NCBI GenBank assembly: GCA_019614645.1
Contig: JABWDB010000018.1
Span: forward strand, 1,674,001-1,738,000
Reading direction: 5' to 3'
DNA length: 64,000 nt
Source of the DNA: Stratiolaelaps scimitus
Lineage: Eukaryota > Arthropoda > Arachnida > Mesostigmata > Laelapidae
Shown: positions 26,042-37,911 of the stretch, in pieces
Layout of the letters: every line of letters starts with the position of its first letter
How positions within the stretch are numbered: the first letter of the stretch is position 1
Made by a program: the position numbers and the translations under genes
The notes under the pieces: generated by a model
Told to the model about the DNA's origin: nothing
Database searches by the model: none
Seen by the model: the letters and a program-made list of their open reading frames with translations, nothing else

Positions 26042-29000
26042 AGAACTTAAGCATTGCAAAATTGCGGTTCTTTTAATAAACCAATAAAGCTTTACCTTTA
26101 AAATCTGAGGCCTATGACCAGTCGAGAGCTCGGTGTAGCAGCCAATATTATAATATAGCGTCTTGGTCTTCATCTGATGCGATCGTCTCCGGCGAGCAAA
26201 ACAATTTTCATGGCCAAAAATAAGGAATTATAAGTAAGAATTATACTCAGATCTTCACGAGCTTGATTAAGGACAAAAGTCACTTTATTAAGACCGGCGT
26301 GTTAGTAACTATTTGTTAGATTTTTATTGCCTAATCGGCTGTGTCCGTTAACCTCGGAGGATGTTGCAGTAGAAGCGGGACATCATATTAATTTGTCGAA
26401 CCTATGTTATATAGTGTGCGTGTGTTGCCAAAAGGAAAGCGATCCTGGTGCCGGGTAACACTCATAGACAATGGGTAAAGTTCAACAGTTTGAAACGAGC
26501 TCAGCAAATGCTTACTGATACTAAATACGCTCTTTTGTTTCCTGGCCTAAATTAGTAATGAAAAAAAACTTGTCTCGATTCCACAGCAACCCCTCATAGA
26601 GTTCCCACATGTGTAAATCACGATGGCAGCGATCATTCCTTCCTGAGTACGAGAGTATACCTTCTCGTACAGTCGCCATTCAGCTCAGCGCTGTTCTACG
26701 CTTTCGATCGATCGAAGAGAAACCCCCCATGGCCGTTTGTGAATCAACCATACGACTGAGCGATCTCTAACTCGAATCTCCCAGGGGTTCGTTACCCAAC
26801 AGCGAGGGAACAGGACAACGAGTCGCTACCCGAACGTTGTAGCACACGCGTATGAGCTCAGCGTGACCATATATTGTATAGGCACTATGGTGTAGCGTCC
26901 GTCGTAGTGGAAACAACAAAGAAAAAAAATAGCTCTTTTTGTCTAATCGTTATTGTTTGTGACAATTTTCGACGGTTCAATGTCCTTTACTAATATAATA
27001 CATTCCTGTCTCTTTGACCTGTTAGCGGCGGAGTACCTCGAGCAAATCATGCGCGCCGTAGAAGGCGTCCGCAGCAACGATAAGGTCAACTCGGCGGCGT
27101 CAATCGCCCTTTGGGAATACTGCCCCCCGTCGGCGCGAGCTAACGGAAATTGCGGCCTGAACTCCGCGTCGATGAGGGGTACGTACACCGATCTTCCGTC
27201 TCTTGCCTGATTTACTATATCGCTTCGCGTTCTTTTTGGGCCTGCACAGTCCTCTCGAATGGCACAACGACAATACACGCTAATACACGCGTGCGTTACT
27301 TTTAAATATACATTTTGCCATTCGTGCAGGAATTCTGGATGCGTATCGCACGAACCCGAAGAAGAAGGATGATAGAGAATTCATCATAATCGGCGACGAA
27401 GAGCTGGTGCTGGACTTCTTCGAGCGCAGTGTGGATTACGGCATGTTTAGCGTTTTTCGAGAATTCTTCATTATCCTCACAACGCCATATTCGGATGCGG
27501 TGAAAGATTTCCTGTTTGACAAGATCGTCAGCGACGCAAATGTCGCCGTCGCAGCGACGGACGTGAAAGATGAGGATTGCCCAGTGCGTTTTCGCTGCCC
27601 GATTGAATAATTAGTGGCTAAACAAAAGGGGAGATCCAAGTTGATACTTAGCTAACTAGCTGTAAGGCGTACTAGATCTGTTATTGGAGGGGGGGAGGTT
27701 GGGGTTGATAGAGAGGTACGCTGATTGATTCAAAAGCATCACCATTGCGGTCGGTGAATGCACGGTCGTACATTTGGTGGGGAGCAAAGATATAGACGCT
27801 TTCAAGGTAATCATGAGTTCTGTTGTAAATTGTTAATTGTCTACTGTTACTAATTGTTGCAGATTACTGAGAACTGCCACATCGAGCTACCTATGAACGC
27901 TTACGTTAATGCTGTGAATAAGAATCCTGGACTCTTTGGTCAAAACGTTGACAAATTTGACCATAAATATACCATCAAAAAAGCTGTCCTGGTAAGATCG
28001 TTTTTCAATACGTCTCTCTTCGTTGTTCGCGTTTCTCGCAGTTATTTTTTTTGTTTGATTGTCTCTATATTCTCCACGCTTACTATTTGGGTAGTAGGCA
28101 AGCCAACAAATCGATTATAAACGAGTAATACAGTATTCTATCGAGGTTCTATAGCAAAGATCATTTTCTATGACGATTGTATAGATGACTAGATCTTTTT
28201 ACGTATGCCATAGCAATATTGACGTTGAAGGTCACTGACTCGTTCTCTGGCCTCGGCTCCAGCAGTTAAGGTCTGTGACTGACCGTAGTTCCCCTTAAGG
28301 TAGCCAACCAGCTCTCCACGGAAGCCTCGCCCAATCTCGACGTATGATCCATACGAGGCAGGTGACCTCACGAAGCTAGGTTAGCATTCATAGTGGAATA
28401 AGAATGTACTTATTTTTTTTTTTATTTGCCAGAATGAACTGCGCTCATCGGCACAGTGTGGCTTCTGTGCGAAATACACAATCCGAACGTTGACAGTGAA
28501 GGCCGGCAGGAAGACGTTTGATCCGGTGGCCGTATGGGACTATTTCGATGGACTTCAGATGATTGACGGGGCCACACGAATAAACTATCAACTTTTTCCG
28601 CGCTTCCTTGGCGATATGGGCGGAGTGAATCTTCGTATCGGTGTTATCAACGTGCGTTGCCTATTACACAATGATAATATATGGTTTTCCCAATGAATGG
28701 TTTTCCAATAAAACTATACGAGAACAAGGAGAAAAGAGCGTTTGCAACAATAACCTGTAACAGTCGACATAGAACAACACTCCCGGATAAGAACGTATGT
28801 ACTAATGTGGGCATTCATTCAATATGGTAATTAAGGAAGCAATGGCGTCCTATTAATTGAATAGAGATGAGCTTCTGAATTGCAATTGAAGTTGCTTCTA
28901 ATTGCCGTTCTAGGCCAGAGCCGGCCGCATCGAAAGTAAACCAATCATTCATTCTTCTATGACCATAGAACTGTATCTAACTGTACGTAATATAACTCCA

Positions 29001-30115
29001 CAGGAGCCGCCTATGACCGAAGTGGCTTCAGAGGAGGGGCGCGTTGTCAGCGTTAATGGAACTCTCGTCGACCTACTTAAGGAGTTGGCAAGAGAGCTGA
29101 ATTTTACGTGAGCACAGCGAATATTCACCTTTTTCGAATGGAAGTCAAGATTTAGCTACATGTGGACTCTGCCAACACTAATGATGTAGCGTTTGTAATT
29201 AATCTGTATGTTATGATGAAGGAAAACACGGACCCTTTTTCTTCGAAATATTTCACATACATATTCAAGTAAAACGAATCGAATTGCCATCATAAGCGTA
29301 ATCAGGCACGCAGATGGGGTTGACATGCTTTAAGGACTCGCCTGTGGGACACAGCCTGGAAATGCATACAGCACCTCAGCAGATCTTTTGCATCGGATCC
29401 AATATCTTAATTCCCTGCGAAATGTGTAGTTAAATGAGTGGCTCATTCAAATAGATGATGAAACGACACTAAATAAATGGAAGCGGCTGATGCTTTTGCT
29501 TGACCTATGCTAGGTACACGTTCATCATGCCGCCCGAGTCTGTTCCGGGCCTGAAGCAGGACGATGGTCGATGGTCAGGTCTGATCGGCCTTCTGGTTCG
29601 CCAGGAAATCGACTTAGCCCTTTACGACTTCACGCCGACGCCGGATCGGCAACAGGCGGTCAACTTCACCGTCGCCTTTGACGAAGCGCCCTACAAGTTC
29701 CTCGTTCCGAAACCGCAACCTAACTACAAATACCTATTCCTCGACCCATTCACTTGGGATGTACGTATGACTAACCAATTTAGCGCATCTGCAGCAACAG
29801 AATCCGCGTAGATATCGAAGATCCTAAAGCTTCGATCCAATGGGCTCCTGAAGGGCTCTTGAACATTACACGGTCCACCAGTGTCCGTGTATGTTTTTAT
29901 TTCATTTCCATCACCCATCGCCTCGTCCGCTCAGGCCAACAGCAATTCAACAGAATTGCTTGTTAGCAGTGCAGTTTTAGGTTCAGAGAATCTCTCATGA
30001 CGATCAAGTGAGCCGTTTATGTCAGGTCGGAGCAATCAATAACCAGTAGATCAGTATTTATTATTTCGTTATCGTACATGCATGAACCGACCTCAGATTC
30101 AGCCCAACTTATATA

Positions 30116-30157
<42 letters not shown>

Positions 30158-32558
30158 GCCTTCAGACTTGGCTCGCTGTGCTTGGAACCGTTCTGATTAT
30201 CGGTCCCGTCCTGTGGTGCGTTCACATCAACTCGAAATTCTACGACTACTACGATATGCGCGACGGAAAGGGACTCTTTAAATTATCTAATTGCGAATGG
30301 TACTGCTTCGGTGCCATCATTCAACAAGGTTCGTTACGAAGTCACGCCTGCCTCTCGTGGCATCGATCAATCAATTGATCGAGCAGTCAATCAATCAATC
30401 GATCAATATATCATATAAATGTTTCGATTAGGCTATTCGAGCGGTTTGTGGCGCAGAGGATAGCTGCGCCATCGTGGATAGCTATTTATCATTCGACTAC
30501 TCCGGTAACTGTTGCTGTCATTGCGCTCGTGCAGGTGGAATTCATCTTCCGGACGCTATCTCAGGCCGTATATTAGTTGGCTTCTGGTGGCTGTTCGTCA
30601 TCGTAACATTGACGACCTACTCTGGTAACCTTGTCGCTGATCTGACCTTCCCGAAGATTCGTAACCCATACGATACTGTTTCCTCGCTGCTGCATTCACA
30701 TATGTCGTGGGGCGCCTTCAAGGGTCAAGCGGTGATTGAAATCCTGAAGGTACCTCGGACACTTTTTTTTTTATAATAAGCAGGCGATGCAACACCGACA
30801 GTATAACACAAGGCAAATTGATAATGGCTGAAGAAGACATATTGTGTATCTCGCAATACGCTGGATGAGCTAGAGGGCTTCTCTATGCAGCGAAGGGCAG
30901 GGTGACACAATTTGAAAACGTCTGGCAGCATTACAGGATGGCAAAAATCCATGCCGAAACCAGAAAAAAAGACTATAGGCGACAATGACTACACGTGATA
31001 TACGCACCACGTTTCGAAGTATACCACAGATCGTTCCAGTCAAATCGCCCGCAAACCTAGGGTAATTGGCTGTGGGTGCAAGCACTGACTGGTCACTGTT
31101 ATTGCTGTTTTTTTGCATCGCGTTACAGCTCCAACAACAAGGACCCCTAACGAAACTGTCTGACAAATTAACTCATATTGAGACTGCCCACGAGGGTTGG
31201 GCTCTGAAGGAAGTCGCTGATGGCAACATGGCTCTGATTGGATCCGAGGTAACCCTGTTCCACTACATTGGCAAACAGTACGTGGCCACGGGAAAATGCC
31301 ACTACGCTGTTGCGAAGGAGGAAATCATTCGTGAGGTCAAAGTGCTCGCTGTCCGGCCCGGATTCCCATTCCTGACTCGCTTCAATACACTGTAGGTTTA
31401 GCTAATCGATTAGTTGAAGATGCCCGTTATCGTTATCGCTGTAGCTATTAATTTGAGTGTATGAGTGCAAATAATCGAGATTATTGCTGTACATTGTGGT
31501 TATGTTAAAGCGTCTTGACATAACTGAATTGCAGATTGACACGAATGGTGGAAACAGGCCTCGTGATCCGTTGGAAAAAGAAGTACTGGCCGAAGGAGAA
31601 CGAGTGTACAGTCGATTCGAAACCTCAAGCCGGCGATATTCGGCGAATTACGATTTCCCATATGGAGGGGTCGTTCTGGGTGTTGGGTGTCGGCTTTCTC
31701 ATCTCATTTCTACTACTTGGCATCGAGCTACTTCGGAAAAGACGCGAACTTCGGGACCCCAACGGAGGTACGGCTGTATTACGGTTAGATAGGTATTAGA
31801 TAAAGAAATACTCATTAATTAAAACCTTATGGGTAAACAGCTGATCCAACCGTCCTTGGTCTATCTACCCCACCTTTGACAGACTTCGTCCTTACCCTTT
31901 AATACATACTGCCTTAAAACAGGGCAGTGACTTTCAATAGACGATTTGCTCTTGACTCTCGACTTGTATTCCAATCAACACAGAATGGAATACATGGTTC
32001 GACCTTAGAATACTTGGAAAGTTTGCATAGAGCAGATAAGGAATGACTTCTTGACCCGGGGAAGATTCCACCCGGCACATTTGAAACATACTCATACACA
32101 GCCAGAGACTCACCCGTCAGCGCGGTGGCTTGGACGGGTGAGTCTCTGGCTGTAAGAAGTCAGAGGCTGCAGGTTCGAATCCCGTTGCATGACTTATTAG
32201 AGAACTTAAGCATTCTATGCAGTTCCTTTAATAAATCAATAAATCAATACCTTTACCTTTACTTGCTAACAATGGTTTCATCTGCATGGCCAACCCTCTT
32301 CGTTCTCTCGGTGTAGGAAAGTCCCAGCGTATCAGTCCTACGGATCTCAAGGACAATCTATTCCGAAAAACAGGCTACTCGGACAAGAGTCATTACAACA
32401 CCGATTACGGAGGACAGGGTGGCACTGCTGGTCCAGGCGGGAAGAGTGGCCAGTCAGGTTATGGTTTCGAGCCCTCAAATACGCCTTTCCGAGGCTACTC
32501 CGGTTTTCCGAACAGGACCGACCTTATACCGTACAACTATCCTGCCAGACGATACTAA
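22378..32558 (+). CDS. Ir93a: Ionotropic receptor 93a (gene B), apparently complete
   Basis: IR co-receptor-type channel subunit. In insects IR93a works with IR25a and tuning IRs in temperature and humidity sensing; the role here is inferred. Exons: 22378-22450, 23846-24002, 24124-24270, 24630-24793, 27026-27178, 27330-27583, 27737-27806, 27863-27991, 28433-28651, 29004-29107, 29514-29760, 30166-30328, 30535-30749, 31129-31391, 31535-31767, 32317-32558 (TAA), about 944 residues. The start is chosen because [19 protein letters not shown] is a signal peptide. Then come an amino-terminal domain (~25-450), S1 (~457-573), M1 (~574-595), pore ending IIQQGG, M3 (~640-660, [13 protein letters not shown]), S2, M4 (~833-853) and a tail ending NYPARRY. 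The sequence [14 protein letters not shown]…FWW resembles IR93a proteins. Every junction keeps frame except 27583/27737, which is two bases out with GT-AG. A GC donor at 27586, giving …CCAGT|gc, would repair it. A possible AATAAA lies at 32767-32772. Ir21a or another IR is the alternative. Confidence 0.85.
23058..23100 (+). mobile_element. SINE family 1 tail fragment
   Basis: Carries gagaacttaagcattgtaa followed by attgcagttccggaaataaa, the 3' body of family 1, without the tRNA-like head. It lies in gene B intron 1. Because this tail is shared with the local LINE, the fragment could instead derive from a LINE end. Confidence 0.6.
26041..26098 (+). mobile_element. SINE family 1 tail fragment next to (AT)n
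   Basis: Reads gagaacttaagcattgcaaa, then ttgcggttcttttaataaac, then a tail close to tttaccttta, directly after a 38-base AT run. It lies in the long gene B intron 24794-27025, which otherwise holds no exon I can see. Confidence 0.65.
32117..32261 (+). mobile_element. SINE family 1, full-length copy in the last gene B intron
   Basis: The head is tRNA-like: cagcgcggtggcttggacgg as A-box region, a 'ctctggctgt…' arm, and B-box ggttcgaatcc. The body is agagaacttaagcatt…gcagttcctttaataaatc, and the tail is a short repeat of ctttac. It ends about 55 bases before the acceptor of the last gene B exon. Directly upstream, 32098-32118 is an exact inverted copy of 32133-32153, so the head can fold on itself. 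Confidence 0.8.
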
Positions 32559-32766
32559 GTCTACGTATCTAGCTTCCAAGAAAATCACACCATCGATCTC
32601 ATATTTCTCCCGAGCGATCCCGAGGAGCTCGTCAATATTAGCATCATTTTGGTTATCTACTTGTGTAGGTAAAAATATTACGGCGTTGCGCATTTGACTG
32701 GCGTCCAGGAGTTTCAGTGTGTACCGTGCCGTCCTGTAGGAGTATGCGCGCCAGAAAGGATTCGTC

Positions 32767-32772
32767 AATAAA
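32767..32772 (+). terminator. Candidate polyadenylation signal of gene B
   Basis: AATAAA 209 bases after the gene B stop codon, a usual 3' UTR distance. No cleavage-site evidence is available. Confidence 0.4.
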
Positions 32773-33859
32773 AGACTGCAATCGTTAGTATTGTACAACG
32801 ACGTCGACTGTGTGACGAATCAAGGGCCGCCTAACCTGTCGCGAATAGAACTCCATCCGTGTCCAATACCGGCCACGAACTCAAGTGGGAGTAACGTCCT
32901 TAATCAATCCGACAGATTCAAGTCAAATGATTGTAGATGAGGTTAAATAACTCACAAAAAAATGTACTATTTATTCTACGATTAATCCAGCTGCATACAA
33001 TAATCTCTCTCTCTCTCTCTCGTTTAGTTGGGACTATTAAATGCTCACAATAGTTTATCTTTTTAGTTCATTAATCAGCGTTTCCTAGGTAAATACAGAT
33101 GAGAGAAATCAATTAGCAGTATGAACACACTTGACTAACGTTCGTACACCCTACCCATAGAGTCCAACTTATGTATTCGTAACGATGTGACAATTTTACA
33201 ACAGCGCATTAATGTCTTCTACAGCTTCCACCAATAAGAGGTGTGACTAATGAAAATCTCAGTAATTGAACGCTTCCTTCGAGAAAATGTAGTTAACAAT
33301 TTGCGCTTTCCACTCAACCACCGTAGGGATGCGCCACCTAACGCTGATCAGTCTCAATACAGGAACGCGCAAAGGTGCGGTTTGCTATTCTTCCGTGTCT
33401 CTGCGGGGCATATAGCTGGCCTACCTTGCATTTATATAAAAAAAATATTTCTATATATATATATACACACAACATGTTTTCTTGCACAGCGCAAATAAAG
33501 AGGGTGCGATACTCTTCGAATGTCTGTAAACATTGTTGTTGTCTTCATTCATCTCAATACCTGTATATGCATCGTATATTGTGTTTCTTTTTTTGGGATA
33601 GCTTTACTTCAGTGTTGTGTCATTTACAATCGCTTTTCAAGCTAAATGAAAAAGCTCTCCAAAGTGTCACAGTAGGATATTGATTATTAAATTTGGAAGA
33701 TATTTTAGAGTATGAAACTTTTTTTCTTTTTTCAAGGGACCTATGATCAATAGAATTTGAACACTACCTTCGTTACAGTTGAGATAATGATGGCTATGAG
33801 ATAATAATTATCGGGGCGTAACTATCCGTTTCGGAAATTGACTTTGGAGGATAACGCTT

Positions 33860-33958
33860 GCGAACCTCACGAGGTGCGAGTCCGGTGACGTGGCATATAG
33901 AGAATCTAAGCATTGTAAAACTGCATTTCCATGAATGAACCACTAAAATCTTTACCCC
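33860..33958 (+). mobile_element. SINE family 1, 5'-truncated diverged copy
   Basis: Starts inside the tRNA-like head (ggtgcgagtccgg as a degenerate B-box). It continues with agagaatctaagcattgtaa and a decayed tail ending tctttacccc. Confidence 0.65.
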
Positions 33959-35994
33959 AATGGAATCACGCTAATAAACTGAAAGTGAAGCATAACGCCG
34001 AGATATAAATGATATACAAATAACACACTCATCAATTATGGAAACTCCAGTATAGTGGACTTCAAATAAAATAGCGCAGATATGACATTTGCTGGTGGAA
34101 TTCTCGCTACGATCTAATGTGTCAAGGGGTATACCTGCAAGCTAGAGACAATATTCAGTGACAATCCTTTTCCGTGAAACCTTTCGTACACTGCTGCTCC
34201 TCCAATGGGCGTTCTGCCTGCGCTTGGAGCACAAGCGAAAATGATTAATGTTAGCTGTAAGTGTATTATTGTCTTAAGCATGAAGATCGCTTCACGTTAC
34301 AGTTTTCTTAGGGGCATTTAGCTTAGCGAGGGCTCGACAGGGGGGAGAGTTTGAGTGAGCTCATTCGATTGGCCTCGACGAGCTAAGCCAAAGTGTTTCT
34401 TTTCTCTTTCTATCGAAAACTACGGCTAAACGCTGACCTCTCGACGTCTACAAGCCCGCTATCGTAAAAAGGGGGCGTGTAAGAATGGCGCCAGCAATAG
34501 CAGCGTACAGGTAACGCCTAAAAAGGCAATATTCAGATCAAATGTTTGTCGATTTGTTAGGAATAACGTGTTGCAAACAGCAATCAAAAGTTCGTCCAAT
34601 GAAGCTCTAGGGCCGAGTCCACCTGCAGCCGTTTTTCTCCGCTGATAATTACTGATGGTCATTATTTGTCTACCTGGATAACACTACTATCGCAGCTACA
34701 CGTAGCCCATATGTAACCTAGGTTTGCCTTTGCGCGCGGCTCCTTCGAGGGTCCTTTGACCCCCACCTGTACATTTGTCACTGTCACGTACGTCGGTAAA
34801 AAGCAGGTCTACCCTGCTTAAGCGGGCCTGGTGCCAGCGTTTCTCAGTGTCCGCTATCATAAACGTGGTGCGCGAAACGACCTTGACGTAGCGATTATGA
34901 CCATGGACGATATTGAGAAAACGACCGGTGTGCGAAAAGAAAAACCTTTTCTAGCCATGAAATGATGATGCCGCTAGCGGGTATCGTTTAATGGCTATGT
35001 TACACAACACAGTATGAAAATAAATGTCAGCATTATTATTTCAATTAATAAATTATTTAAATATTGTTTATGATTATTATCATATCATTCAAGGTTATAT
35101 ACATGTATAATCGAATACGACCTTTAGCAGAAGGTTGTATTCGCATTATATATATTTCAGTTTCAAAATCAAGTTTATTTTCGGAACTGCAATATACATA
35201 CGCTTTAGTTATCGGTAAAAAAAAATAAAATCAAAGGGGGTTTTTGCACTTCAGTTCACACTGATAATAAAAACATTACGTATAAATGTACGATGTTCGA
35301 AATGAAATAACACAGTTGATGATATCGCAACAAATATACATATATACACAATATAATATCATTTAAACATTACAGTGTCAACAATACGTGTAGCCGTAAC
35401 CCTTATCACAATTATTTCACAGTGTTCGTAAAAAATCCTTGGGCCACCTCTGCAAACTTTTTTGCTGATTTAAGTGAACGAATCTCATGAGGAAGCGGTG
35501 TCCAGACCGTTGGCAGCCTGCAAGCGAGGGCGTGTCGGCTAGATTCTCTTGTGGCGAATGGTATCACAAACTCAGTTGGTCGGCGGGCTGTTCGTCTCCT
35601 TACAGCCACTAACGGAAAAGCAGTATCAGCAGGCATAATACCTTTAGACATTTTAATGGCTAGGAGAGCGACATGGAGTGCATACAGAACCCTCAACTTA
35701 GGTAACGAGTATTTTCCCATGATGTCCGTGACGGAGTCTGTATGGCGCTTATTAAAGATTACGCGGATCGCATCATTCTGGACGATCTCTCCCCTCTTCA
35801 ATGTACCTTTGTTTCCCCCCCCCCAGACCCCCCCAAGGCCGTAACACAGAAGCGGCATGAGCAGGACGTTGTATAGTCTCAGCAAGCCCTCAGTCGGGAT
35901 GACAAGTTCCTTAAGGCGACGAAGCATGACAATAACTGCGTAGCATTTTGGTATGAATGACTGGAGGTGTTTATGCCAATTAAGTGTATCGTGT

Positions 35995-36196
35995 CAGACG
36001 CGGAGAATCTTTGGAGTTCTTTATCATCTTTCTTTATCTGAGGATTCTTGCCGGGTACGAGTAAGGAAGAGAATAAGGAAAGATGGCCCCGACAGATCCT
36101 CATAGTAATACCTAAAGGTTAAGAGCTGAGGCCTGTCAAATAGGGAAACAGCTGGGAGTCAACTTAGAAAAAAAAAAAAAAAAAAAAAAAAAAAGG
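35995..36196 (+). mobile_element. SINE family 3 copy with poly(A), inserted in the LINE
   Basis: Lacks the tRNA-like head and starts at cagacgcggagaatctttgg. It runs through the same body as 3610-3842 (inverse orientation there) and ends in a run of about 28 A. Flanking direct repeats gtatcgtgt at 35986-35994 and 36197-36205 are the target-site duplication. Removing the insert rejoins the LINE reading frame as GITLHDTLNWHKHLQ, a sensible reverse transcriptase sequence. Confidence 0.9.
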
Positions 36197-36769
36197 GTAT
36201 CGTGTAAGGTTATGCCAACAGACACTTCACCGACTCAGACCATGGGAGCATCTCTCCACAAAGTTGCACCGGCACCATGTGGACTGACCTCTGTGGAAGA
36301 CGGAATAACGAGATGTTCGTCTTCTTGGCACTGATCACTAAACCGAACTCTTCAAAAGTCCCAACGATGTCTTCAACCCTCTCAAGGGACGTTTCTATAT
36401 CACTTTGGTGACTGAGGTCGGGCGAATGTTGAACAAGAGAGATGTATCCGCAACCAAGGCACTCCAGAGCCTGTAGGAAATGCGAGTGCCGGAGGCAGTT
36501 GAAAGCTGCGGATATGTCTAGAAAAACTGCAAGGCATAATAGCGTGTTTTCGATCGTGTCCGAAATCTCCTGCCACGTGTGGGCTAGAGCCAGTTCTGTA
36601 GAGCGAGCCCTTCGAAAACCAAATTGAGTAGACGAGAAAAAATTGAGCCCTCGGAGGTGCGTTTTCAGTTTACCCATTACTATTTCCCCTAGAACCGTAG
36701 ACAGGTAATCAATAAGAGATATAGGCCGGTAATTGGCCACATCTTTCGGATCACAATTGTTCTTGAAAG

Positions 36770-36911
36770 GTAAAGGTTTTATTGGTTTATTAAAGGAGCT
36801 GCAATTTTACAATGCTTAAGCTCTCTTATATGTCACACAGCAGGGCTCGAACCTACGGCCTCTGGCTTCCAATAGCCAGAGATTTAGCCGTCCGAGCCAC
36901 CGCGCTGACGG
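36770..36911 (-). mobile_element. SINE family 1, full-length copy inserted in the LINE
   Basis: On the minus strand: head gtcagcgcggtggctcggac, a ctctggct/agccagag arm, B-box ggttcgagccc, body aagcattgtaaaattgcagc, tail ending cctttacctttc. The short direct repeat gaaag (36765-36769 and 36912-36916) is a possible target-site duplication. The LINE frame reads ATVIPL on one side and FKNNCDPKDVANYRPISL on the other. Confidence 0.88.
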
Positions 36912-37764
36912 GAAAGCGGGATGACTGTGGCGTCTTTGAGCCTAACAGGAAAACGACCACTTCTTAATGACAGATTAATTATATGCGTAAGGGGGCCTGC
37001 AAGAGACGCAGAGGATAACTTCACAAGCATGCCGGGCACACCCACAGCTCCACAACTCCAGTTGGCCTTAGTAGAATCAAGGGTTTCCTTGACCATTCCG
37101 GTGTTTGTGTCAGAAAACTCCAATATCGGACCGTTAGCTGACCAAATAGAGCTTAGCACCGGCCTTACATTATCCTCAACCAGGAGTGCCTCCACTGTCC
37201 GAGAACCCACCTGCGCAAAATGTCCGTTTAGTTCGTTGGCAATGACCAGTGGTTCGTCTACTGTCTTTCCCCCCACCACAATGCTTCCAGGTAGCGTAGC
37301 CCTCTGCCTACCCATACCACAGGATGCCTTTAGGAAATCCCACAATCGTTTCGAGTTCCCTTTAAGGATATTGAACTGTCGTTTATAAAATGCAGTTCTG
37401 GCTGCTTGTACCTGGAGCCGGTACTTGCGAAGGCTAACATAGAATGCATCTTTAGATTCTTTCGAGCCTACTTTTCTAAACTATCTATAAAGTTTGTTGA
37501 CCGAGTGTCTCATCCTCCTGAGTCTACCGTTAAACCGGAATCCATTCCATGTATATAGTGCATTGCAATTTTACAAGCACGATTTGAAAGATTGCATAGG
37601 GCACCGTGTTCAAGAGGTCTCAAATGTTCGACTGGCAAGATCGACGATGCGTTTTCTGACTGTATTAGTGAAATTTGAATAATAGCCACGTATAATAGCG
37701 TTTTTATTAAAGCTTAATAGGGAAGCGATTGAAGAACATATTTCCATTGAAGAACACATTTCCA

Positions 37765-37911
37765 ATCAGCGCGGTGGCTTGAACGGCCAAGTGGTCCCTG
37801 GCTGTAAAAGCCAGAGATTCGAGTCCCGCTGCATGATGCGGACATATAAAGAAATTAAGCATTGTAACAATTGTAGCTCCTTTAGTAAACCAATAAAGGT
37901 TTACCTTTATC
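37765..37911 (+). mobile_element. SINE family 1, full-length copy
   Basis: Head cagcgcggtggcttgaacgg, arm ctggctgtaaaagccagag, B-box gattcgagtcc, body aattaagcattgtaacaatt, tail aaaggtttacctttatcttt. Just upstream, 37729-37763 contains two near-identical copies of attgaagaacayatttcc. Confidence 0.85.

Larger units (their letters stand above)
35165..37560 (-). mobile_element. Non-LTR retrotransposon (LINE) remnant, 5'-truncated
   Basis: Minus-strand frames give, in order: a linker (WNGFRFNGRLRRMRHSVNKL, then KRQFNILKGNSKRLWDFLKAS) at about 37560-37330; pre-palm sequence to ATVIPL at 36912; the reverse transcriptase core NYRPISLIDYLS…QFGFRRARST…LDISAAFNCL to about 36210; and the thumb/C-terminal part LLMPLLCYGLGGVW…LHVALLAIKMSKGIMP…PLPHEIRSLKSAKKFAEVA to the stop at 35412. 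A 3' UTR reaches about 35165. The block that should hold the catalytic YxDD is deleted or scrambled (…HSPDLSHQSD…), and no endonuclease domain is present, so it cannot move itself. SINEs interrupt it at 35995-36196 and 36770-36911. The pattern suggests the CR1/jockey side of the LINEs; the clade is uncertain. Confidence 0.85.
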
